Source of the DNA: Treponema sp.
Lineage (GTDB): Bacteria > Spirochaetota > Spirochaetia > Treponematales > Breznakiellaceae
Assembly (NCBI GenBank): GCA_031259345.1
Contig: JAIRLQ010000359.1
Span: 1 to 7,767, forward strand
DNA: 7,767 nt
Direction of reading: 5' to 3'
Below are positions 1 to 5,255 of the stretch, piece by piece; positions within the stretch are counted from its first letter, which is position 1, and each line of letters starts with the position of its first letter. The position numbers were made by a program, and so were the translations under genes. Under the pieces are notes generated by a model. The model did not search any database. It saw only the letters and a program-made list of their open reading frames with translations, and was not told the origin of the DNA.

Positions 1-258
1 ATAATGGTGGTTATCGGAATGTTCGGCGAACCGACCCAGGCGCTGGACTTAAACGGCCTCTTGATGAAAGAGGCAGGCATCGTCACCAGTTTCCGCTATT
101 GCCACAATTATCCCGCGGCGTTGTCCGCTATCAGTTCCGGCACGATCAAAGTACGGGACATGGTTTCCCACCGCTTCAAACTGGACCAGCTTCAGGAAGC
201 CATTACGACCAACATTCAAAACAAAAAAGAAGTAACGAAAATCGTTATCGAGATTTAA
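1..258 (+). CDS. Zn-dependent medium-chain polyol dehydrogenase, C-terminal end (partial)
   Basis: This is the last 85 codons of a gene that begins before the window; the frame is open from base 1 and ends at a TAA. It resembles the C-terminus of the medium-chain dehydrogenase superfamily, specifically sorbitol/xylitol dehydrogenases. The visible signs are a glycine-containing strand (VVIGMF), a segment SFRYCHNYPAAL matching the family's 'SFRY-x-x-x-YP-x-AL' block, then a 'VSHRFKLDQLQEA' block and a terminal KIVIEI strand. The family oxidises polyols to ketoses with NAD(P)+ in the cytoplasm; sorbitol would give fructose. The Zn ligands and nucleotide-binding motif lie outside the window, so substrate and cofactor cannot be judged. 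A hairpin and a new promoter separate it from the sugar operon, so it is probably a different transcription unit, although a ketose-producing enzyme would fit the neighbourhood. Confidence 0.85.
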   Translation: MMVVIGMFGEPTQALDLNGLLMKEAGIVTSFRYCHNYPAALSAISSGTIKVRDMVSHRFKLDQLQEAITTNIQNKKEVTKIVIEI

Positions 259-273
259 GAGCTAATCGAGCAG

Positions 274-300
274 GAGGCTGCCCATTATTCGGGCAGCCTC
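274..300 (+). terminator. Stem-loop after the dehydrogenase gene, probable transcript end
   Basis: A perfect 10-bp inverted repeat (GAGGCTGCCC, 7-nt loop ATTATTC, GGGCAGCCTC) lies 15 bp after the stop codon. It is GC-rich and well placed to end the dehydrogenase transcript. No run of T follows (next bases TGCCCGCAAA), so it is not a classic Rho-independent terminator. It may instead block 3' exonucleases or act with Rho. Confidence 0.55.
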
Positions 301-309
301 TGCCCGCAA

Positions 310-327
310 ATTGTTTGAAAAAACAAT
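310..327 (+). repeat. AT-rich inverted repeat upstream of the operon promoter
   Basis: ATTGTTT and AAACAAT form a perfect 7-bp inverted repeat around GAAA. It ends 10 bp before the -35 box. It could be a protein-binding palindrome, an AT-rich UP-like element, or chance; the sequence alone does not decide. Confidence 0.4.
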
Positions 328-328
328 A

Positions 329-343
329 TGTAAACGATTGACA
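329..343 (+). promoter_or_regulatory. Candidate LacI-family operator overlapping the -35 box
   Basis: The sequence TGTAAACGATTGACA is symmetric at 10 of 14 paired positions around its central G. Its left half TGTAAACG fits the TGTAANCG half-site typical of GalR/CcpA-type LacI regulators; the right half is imperfect. It shares TTGACA with the -35 box, so a bound repressor would block RNA polymerase. The regulator at the operon's end is the obvious candidate ligand. This is inferred from motif and position only. Confidence 0.35.
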
Positions 344-366
344 TACTCAAAAACCTAAGTTATACT
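338..366 (+). promoter_or_regulatory. Strong sigma-70-type promoter of the sugar operon
   Basis: A perfect -35 box TTGACA (338-343) and a near-perfect -10 box TATACT (361-366) are separated by exactly 17 bp. Transcription would start near 372-374, giving a leader of about 60 nt before the binding-protein gene. This is the only convincing promoter in the window and probably serves all six genes. A consensus promoter this strong would be expected to need tight repression, in line with the operator candidate over its -35 box. Confidence 0.8.
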
Positions 367-395
367 GAGCTACACACGGGAAAAAGCGGCCTTAG

Positions 396-410
396 ACCGG
401 CTGTCCCGGT
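396..410 (+). repeat. Short hairpin in the 5' leader
   Basis: ACCGG and CCGGT form a 5-bp stem around a CTGTC loop in the predicted leader, 13 bp before the AAGGAG ribosome site. It is short, no known riboswitch architecture was recognised, and it may have no function. Confidence 0.25.
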
Positions 411-434
411 ACGCCAATATTCCAAGGAGTTTAT

Positions 435-1733
435 ATGAAAAACTTTCGTTTTCCCATGTCAAAATCCATCGTTACTGTGCTGACAGCCTGTCTACTGGTT
501 GTCTGTCTTTCCGGCGGCTGTTCCAGGTCTTCCGGCGCAAAAGATGACGTGGTTTCCATCACCATCTTGATGGGGAAACCCGAAGTTGCGGCCCAGTTTG
601 AGAAAATGCTTGCCGATTACAGTAAGAAGACGGGGATCAATATTACGATGATCCCCTTGGCCGGGCAGGATGCTTATGAAAAAATGACGACCCTGTATGC
701 TTCGGGGAATGCCCCCACGATCAGTATGGTCGGGCAGGAATTTGGAGAATTTAAAGATAAATTTCTTGATCTGACCGATACGTCTCTTGCGAAAAAAGCC
801 GGCGAGGGGACCACCGATTTTGTGACCATCAACGGCAGGATCTACGGTGTTCCTACCACAGTCGAGGCATACGGGATTATTTATAATCCGGCGGTGGTAC
901 AGAAAGCACTGGGGAATTTTGATCCTTCACAAATTAAAACCCAAGACGAATTGAGGCAGTTTTTTGCAAATCTCAAGGCCAAGGGCATCGGACCTTTTAC
1001 CCTCTCGCCTATGGACTGGTCCTTAGGAGCTCATCTTTCAAACACCGTATATGCCACTCAGAACATCGATCGCGCCGCCAGGCATCAGTTTATTCAGGAA
1101 CTCCGCATGGGTAATGTCAGCTTGATCGACAACCCCATATTTAATGGATGGGTTGATACTCTGGATATTTTGATGGAATATAATATCCATGCGGCTTCTC
1201 CCATGTCGCCGGTCTACGAAGATGGCATGATAGATCTGGCCGGGGGAGCCGCTGCCACGTGGTTCATGGGCAACTGGGCATACCCCCAACTGGTTGACGT
1301 GGCGAAAGAAGATTACCGTTTTATTCCGATACCGGTCAGTAACAATCCTGCCGATTACGGAACCGGCAGAATCGCCGTGGGCGTTCCCAGTTACTGGTGC
1401 ATTGATAAATCGGGTAACAGCGACGTACAACAGAAGGCGGCGGCGGATTTCCTTTCATGGTTCATTGAGTCAGCGGAAGGACAGGATTACTATGTGAAGG
1501 AACTTAACTTTATCCCCGCCTATCAGGGCTTTTCCATTGAACCGACGGATGCCATGAGTAAACAGATGATGGATTATCTTTCTTCAGGCAGTACTCTGGA
1601 ATGGATGAACACGTACTACCCCGCCGGTGGTTTCCAGGTAATGGGAGCGGCTATTCAAAAGTATGTTGACAAAAAGATCGACCGCAGAGGGCTTGCGGAA
1701 GAATTCGAGGCATACTGGAAATCGGTAAAGTAG
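435..1733 (+). CDS. ABC transporter sugar-binding lipoprotein (family 1, CUT1)
   Basis: The 432-aa product is a family 1 extracellular solute-binding protein, the lipid-anchored receptor of a CUT1 oligosaccharide importer. The N-terminus has basic residues, a hydrophobic stretch (about residues 11-25) and a lipobox-like LSGGC whose Cys29 would be lipidated; Ser rather than Leu at -3 is loose but tolerated in spirochaetes. The mature part has the family's layout, including TILMGKPEVAAQFEKMLADYSKKTG near the start, YGVPTTVEAYGIIYN, and FMGNWAYPQL in the C-lobe. ATG435 has AAGGAG five bases upstream, preferred over the in-frame ATG at 456. It is first in the operon, directly behind the promoter and ahead of two matching permease genes. 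The two glycosidases downstream imply a glucosyl/fructosyl oligosaccharide as ligand; the protein sequence itself does not identify the sugar. Confidence 0.93.
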   Translation: MKNFRFPMSKSIVTVLTACLLVVCLSGGCSRSSGAKDDVVSITILMGKPEVAAQFEKMLADYSKKTGINITMIPLAGQDAYEKMTTLYASGNAPTISMVGQEFGEFKDKFLDLTDTSLAKKAGEGTTDFVTINGRIYGVPTTVEAYGIIYNPAVVQKALGNFDPSQIKTQDELRQFFANLKAKGIGPFTLSPMDWSLGAHLSNTVYATQNIDRAARHQFIQELRMGNVSLIDNPIFNGWVDTLDILMEYNIHAASPMSPVYEDGMIDLAGGAAATWFMGNWAYPQLVDVAKEDYRFIPIPVSNNPADYGTGRIAVGVPSYWCIDKSGNSDVQQKAAADFLSWFIESAEGQDYYVKELNFIPAYQGFSIEPTDAMSKQMMDYLSSGSTLEWMNTYYPAGGFQVMGAAIQKYVDKKIDRRGLAEEFEAYWKSVK

Positions 1734-1739
1734 GCCGGC

Positions 1740-1768
1740 TTGTGTTCCGGCAAGATGCCGGAACACAA
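1740..1768 (+). promoter_or_regulatory. Perfect intercistronic stem-loop after the binding-protein gene
   Basis: TTGTGTTCCGGCA (1740-1752) and TGCCGGAACACAA (1756-1768) form a perfect 13-bp stem with an AGA loop, starting 7 bp after the stop codon. No T-run follows, so full termination is unlikely. Hairpins at this place in ABC sugar operons (for example malE-malF) protect the upstream mRNA or reduce read-through, making binding protein more abundant than permease. The same role is inferred here. Confidence 0.7.
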
Positions 1769-1780
1769 ATCCTGTTTCAG

Positions 1781-1797
1781 GGGGACACACGATCCCC
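1781..1797 (+). promoter_or_regulatory. Small hairpin abutting the first permease's ribosome site
   Basis: GGGGA (1781-1785) and TCCCC (1793-1797) can pair around a 7-nt loop, ending immediately before the AAGAGG ribosome site. A weaker CCTG/CAGG pairing (1771-1774 with 1778-1781) overlaps it by one base. It could modulate translation of the permease, but a 5-bp stem may be fortuitous. Confidence 0.35.
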
Positions 1798-1803
1798 AAG
1801 AGG
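1798..1803 (+). promoter_or_regulatory. Ribosome binding site fixing the permease start at 1812
   Basis: AAGAGG lies 8 bases before ATG1812. The frame is open back to a TTG at 1740, but that codon lies inside the 13-bp stem and has no ribosome site, so 1812 is preferred. Confidence 0.7.
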
Positions 1804-1811
1804 TATATAAT

Positions 1812-2702
1812 ATGTATGAGGAAAGAGGCGTAAAAAACCGCCTAAAGATTTTCCTGTCTTTCGGCTTTCTGCCGCTGACGACATTTATCCTGGTGGTGAT
1901 GGTACCGTTCTTGTTTGGCATCTTTGTGATCTTTACCAACTGGAACGGAATCCGGAATACGATTGAATTTGTGGGTCTGCAAAACTGTATACAGGCGTTC
2001 ACCGATCCTCAGTTCTGGACATCCATAGGGATCACCTTCAAGTATACAGTCTGGGTGCTGATACTGACCAACCTGATCGCCCTGGGCATGGCACTTCTGG
2101 TAACGAGCGGCGTCAAAGGGCAAAACAGCTTTCGGGCAGCCTTCTTTACACCAAACCTAATAGGCGGCGTTATCCTGGGCTTTATCTGGCTCTTTATTTT
2201 TTCGCGGGCCTTTGTCTATATGGGCAGGACGCTCAACATTCACCTCTTCACCGAATCCTGGATTGGGGATTCCCAAAAGGCCCTGTGGGCGCTCATTATC
2301 GTGGCGGTCTGGCAGATGTCCGGGTATATGATGCTTGTCTACATCGCCGGGCTTATCAGTATTCCCCAGTCGATAACAGAGGCGGCCTTCATTGACGGCG
2401 CCGTGGGATGGCAGATTTTATTGAAGATAAAGATTCCGATGATGGTACCCTCATTTACCATCAGTTTATTTTTAACTCTACAAAAAGCCTTTATGACCTT
2501 CGATACCAACCTGTCGCTGACCCATGGCGGCCCCTATAATTCCACCCAGCTTGCCGCTATGCACATTTACGACGAAGCCTTCAAGCGGCACAATTATGGT
2601 CCGGGGCAGGCAAAAGCAATTCTGTTTTTTATCATCGTAGCAGGCCTTGCGCTGTTGCAGGTGGTCTTATTGAAAAAACATGAAGTGGAAGCATTATCAT
2701 GA
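1812..2702 (+). CDS. ABC sugar transporter permease, MalF/UgpA-like
   Basis: The 296-aa product is one of two transmembrane subunits of the CUT1 importer. Hydrophobic segments lie at about residues 15-41, 77-97, 112-130, 157-182, 211-224 and 268-286, giving about six membrane spans. The cytoplasmic EAA loop that docks the ATPase is clear: E190-A-A followed by D195-G196 and then KIKIPMMVPS. The LTHGGP block (236-241) is typical of MalF/UgpA-type subunits. Start at 1812 gives the usual N-terminus, a short charged tail before the first span. Its stop overlaps the next gene's start by 4 bp (ATGA), which indicates translational coupling and equal output of the two subunits. The preceding stem-loops probably keep its level below that of the binding protein. 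The general function is secure; the sugar is inferred from the downstream enzymes. Confidence 0.93.
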   Translation: MYEERGVKNRLKIFLSFGFLPLTTFILVVMVPFLFGIFVIFTNWNGIRNTIEFVGLQNCIQAFTDPQFWTSIGITFKYTVWVLILTNLIALGMALLVTSGVKGQNSFRAAFFTPNLIGGVILGFIWLFIFSRAFVYMGRTLNIHLFTESWIGDSQKALWALIIVAVWQMSGYMMLVYIAGLISIPQSITEAAFIDGAVGWQILLKIKIPMMVPSFTISLFLTLQKAFMTFDTNLSLTHGGPYNSTQLAAMHIYDEAFKRHNYGPGQAKAILFFIIVAGLALLQVVLLKKHEVEALS

Positions 2703-3529
2703 CCAAAAACAGTAATAACATCAAAAAGATGTTGTTGTTTATCTTGTGCTTGGTTATGCTTTTTATCATGACCTTTCCCTTTCTCATGGTTCTGCTCAAT
2801 TCCTTCAAGGGGCGCCTTGCTATTCTTAAAAACCCTATGGAACTTGCGGGCTTTGTGGGTCTGGAAAACTATATCCGGGCTTTTAATGTTATGCATTATG
2901 GGAACGCCATCAAGAATTCGATATTCATTACGGCGTTTTCGTTGCTGCTTATCGTGGTTTTTTCTTCCCAGTTTGCCTATTTTCTGGCCCGCTGGAAATG
3001 GAAAATAAACAAAGTGCTGTTTCTCCTGCTGACCGCTTCCATGATCATTCCTTTCCAAACCCTGATGATTCCGCTGGTCAGTATCTACGGTACACTGGGA
3101 ATTCTCAACAATGCCGGGGCGCTTCTCTTCTTCTACATGGGATTTGGAATGGCTATGGCGACTTTTATGTACCATGGCTTTATTAAAAGCGTTCCCATTG
3201 AGCTTGAAGAGGCGGCGCTGCTGGATGGATGCAGCCATTTTTCCGTGTTCCGAAAAATAGTTTTTCCCAATCTTATGCCGATTACTTCAACGATCATCAT
3301 ACTTGATCTGTTGTGGATTTGGAATGATTATCTTCTCCCTTCGCTGGTACTGACCAATGAAAAACAGCGGACCCTGCCGCTTTCAACATTTTACTTTTTC
3401 GGAAATTATACTTCCGAATTCGGCCTTGGCATGGCGGCACTGGTGATGAGCATCATTCCAATTATAGTTCTGTATCTGTTATTACAAAGGCAAATTATCA
3501 GCGGCGTGATGGCAGGGTCCGGAAAATAG
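2699..3529 (+). CDS. ABC sugar transporter permease, MalG/UgpE-like
   Basis: The 276-aa product is the second transmembrane subunit of the importer. Spans lie at about residues 10-33, 72-96, 105-127, 139-160, 193-213 and 243-262. The EAA loop is present as E171-A-A with D176-G177, followed by FRKIVFPNLMP. WIWNDYLLPSLVL (206-218) is a strongly conserved MalG/UgpE block. The C-terminus (QRQIISGVMAGSGK) matches the usual 'Q+yi--G---GAVKG' tail, slightly shortened. The start ATG lies inside the previous stop (ATGA), so it probably depends on ribosomes finishing the upstream gene; the preceding GAAGTGGAAG is a weak ribosome site. No ATP-binding subunit gene follows, so the transporter presumably uses a shared MsmK/UgpC/MalK-type ATPase encoded elsewhere, as many CUT1 systems do. 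Confidence 0.93.
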   Translation: MTKNSNNIKKMLLFILCLVMLFIMTFPFLMVLLNSFKGRLAILKNPMELAGFVGLENYIRAFNVMHYGNAIKNSIFITAFSLLLIVVFSSQFAYFLARWKWKINKVLFLLLTASMIIPFQTLMIPLVSIYGTLGILNNAGALLFFYMGFGMAMATFMYHGFIKSVPIELEEAALLDGCSHFSVFRKIVFPNLMPITSTIIILDLLWIWNDYLLPSLVLTNEKQRTLPLSTFYFFGNYTSEFGLGMAALVMSIIPIIVLYLLLQRQIISGVMAGSGK

Positions 3530-3554
3530 TGAATAATAAACGGAGGCTTACAGC

Positions 3555-5255
3555 GTGACCGAAGAAAAGTGGTGGCATAACGCCGTGGTGTATCAGATTT
3601 ATCCCCGCAGTTTCAAAGACAGTAACGGAGACGGCATCGGGGACATTCCGGGCATTATCGAAAAACTTGATTACCTGACAGAGCTGGGCATAAACACAAT
3701 CTGGCTATGCCCGGTTTGTTGTTCGCCTATGGTCGATAACGGCTATGATGTTTCCGATTACCGGGAAATCAACGGCGAATTCGGGACCCTGGCCGATTTG
3801 GATCTCCTAATCCGGGAGGCGGACAAGCGGCGTATAAAGGTGTTGCTCGATCTGGTACTCAATCACAGTTCGGACAAGCATGAATGGTTTATCAGTGCAA
3901 CCAAAGCGATTCGTTCCGGAGATACCCAAAACCCTTATGTAGACTATTATTATTTCCGGCAGGGGAAAGAGCGTCCTAATAACTGGCGTTCTTATTTCGG
4001 AGGTTCCGTCTGGGAACGGATAGAAGGTACGGATCACTGGTATCTTCACTTGTACGCAAAGGAGCAGCCGGACTTGAATTGGGAAACCCCAGCTTTACGC
4101 CGTGAATTATACGACATGATTTACTGGTGGCTGGATAAGGGAGTAGCGGGTTTTAGAATAGATGCCATCTGTAACATCAAAAAGGAGTCCGGCTTTGCGG
4201 ATTTACCCGTTGATGGTCCGGACGGCTTGGCAAATTGCCTCAAGTCATGCCTCGCGTATCCAGGTATCGAAACATTTCTTGCCGAAATGCGGGATGAAGT
4301 ATTCGAACGCCGGCAGGCGTTTACGGTAGCCGAAGCCGCTGGGGTAAAGCCGGAAAGCCTTGAGAAATTTATCGGTAAAAAAGGTTTTTTCTCCACGATC
4401 TTCGACTTTTCCTATGCAGATATTGATATTGAACCGGGTTTTTCCTATAATAAGCGGCATTTTTTTACTTATAAAGAGTTACGGGGGAAAATTTTATCAA
4501 GCCAGATCGAAATCAAGAAGCATGGATATGGCGCACCCTATCTTGAAAATCACGATCAGAACCGCAGCCCCAACAAATATCTTGAAGAAAAGGAACGTAC
4601 CTTTGAGGGAATAAGCCTGCTAGGAATTTTGTACTTTTTTCTGCAAGGGATTCCTTTTATCTATCAAGGACAGGAATTGGGCATGACCAATTATCCGTGG
4701 AAAAGCATCGATGAATTCGACGATGTTTCCGCCCATGATCAGTACCGGAGGATGCTCCTGGCGGGACTTCCGGAAAAGGAATCGCTACAACTCGTTGCCT
4801 ACCGTTCCCGGGATAACGCCCGTACGCCTATGCTCTGGAACGATTCAGCCCATGCCGGATTCAGCACGGCAACGCCGTGGCTACCTGTTCACCCCGATTA
4901 CAAAAGGATTAACGCCGAATTTCAAGGCAAGGATTGCGATTCGGTTCTGGCTTTCTATAAAAAGATGATTCGCCTGCGAAAAGGCCATCAAAAACTTTTT
5001 GTCTACGGCGATTTTATTCCGTTTTTGCCGGAAGATGAAAACATTATAGCCTATGAACGGACATATGAGGGTGAGCAGGTTCAGGTTCTCTGTAACTTTT
5101 CCCCAAAAACCCAAAAACTTCCTGTCAAACCGGGTTTTATTTGGCTTGGAAACTGCCGGAACACCGGGGATCACATTGAAGGGGAAATAACTCTTGCGCA
5201 TCTGGAAGCTTGTGTGATCGGAAATAAAAATATCGAAGAGAATGCAAATGGTTAA
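3555..5255 (+). CDS. GH13 alpha-glucosidase (oligo-1,6-glucosidase/DexB-like), cytoplasmic
   Basis: The 566-aa product is a full-length GH13 enzyme of the oligo-1,6-glucosidase, DexB and trehalose-6-phosphate hydrolase group, which releases glucose from non-reducing ends with retention. Visible blocks are the DSNGDGIGD calcium-loop type motif (22-30), NGYDVSDY (62-69), region I DLVLNH (99-104), QPDLNWE (171-177), region II GFRIDA with nucleophile D203, region III TVAE with acid/base E260, region IV ENHDQNR with D334, and ARTPMLW (422-428). A beta-rich C-terminal domain starts near residue 480. There is no signal peptide, so it acts on imported sugar. The GTG start has GGAGG eight bases upstream. 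Ala204, not Val, follows the nucleophile; Val there marks strict alpha-1,6 enzymes, so alpha-1,4-, sucrose- or isomer-type substrates are plausible. Its last 8 bp overlap the GH32 gene. Exact specificity is open. Confidence 0.9.
   Translation: MTEEKWWHNAVVYQIYPRSFKDSNGDGIGDIPGIIEKLDYLTELGINTIWLCPVCCSPMVDNGYDVSDYREINGEFGTLADLDLLIREADKRRIKVLLDLVLNHSSDKHEWFISATKAIRSGDTQNPYVDYYYFRQGKERPNNWRSYFGGSVWERIEGTDHWYLHLYAKEQPDLNWETPALRRELYDMIYWWLDKGVAGFRIDAICNIKKESGFADLPVDGPDGLANCLKSCLAYPGIETFLAEMRDEVFERRQAFTVAEAAGVKPESLEKFIGKKGFFSTIFDFSYADIDIEPGFSYNKRHFFTYKELRGKILSSQIEIKKHGYGAPYLENHDQNRSPNKYLEEKERTFEGISLLGILYFFLQGIPFIYQGQELGMTNYPWKSIDEFDDVSAHDQYRRMLLAGLPEKESLQLVAYRSRDNARTPMLWNDSAHAGFSTATPWLPVHPDYKRINAEFQGKDCDSVLAFYKKMIRLRKGHQKLFVYGDFIPFLPEDENIIAYERTYEGEQVQVLCNFSPKTQKLPVKPGFIWLGNCRNTGDHIEGEITLAHLEACVIGNKNIEENANG
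5235..5240 (+). promoter_or_regulatory. Ribosome binding site favouring the GH32 start at 5248
   Basis: GAAGAG within the end of the GH13 gene lies 7 bases before ATG5248 but only 1 base before the alternative in-frame ATG at 5242. Spacing therefore favours 5248; ATG5260 is a further option. Confidence 0.5.

Noticed and set aside
367..434. Leader as a riboswitch or attenuator
   Set aside because: The leader is only about 60 nt with one 5-bp hairpin. There is no known aptamer core, no leader peptide and no terminator/antiterminator pair.
1740..1811. An upstream TTG start (1740) that would extend the first permease by 24 residues
   Set aside because: The TTG lies inside the 13-bp hairpin and lacks a ribosome site, and the extra residues do not look like a permease N-terminus. 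ATG1812 has AAGAGG at 8-base spacing.
1782..1811. TATAAT (1806-1811) with a GGGACA at 18-bp spacing as a promoter for the permease
   Set aside because: The predicted start of transcription would fall after ATG1812, so such an RNA could not be used to translate the gene. The -35 match is only 4 of 6.
2594..3238. Long minus-strand open frame opposite the two permeases
   Set aside because: Composition is low-complexity and basic, no family is recognisable, there is no ribosome site, and it lies wholly opposite well-conserved permease genes.
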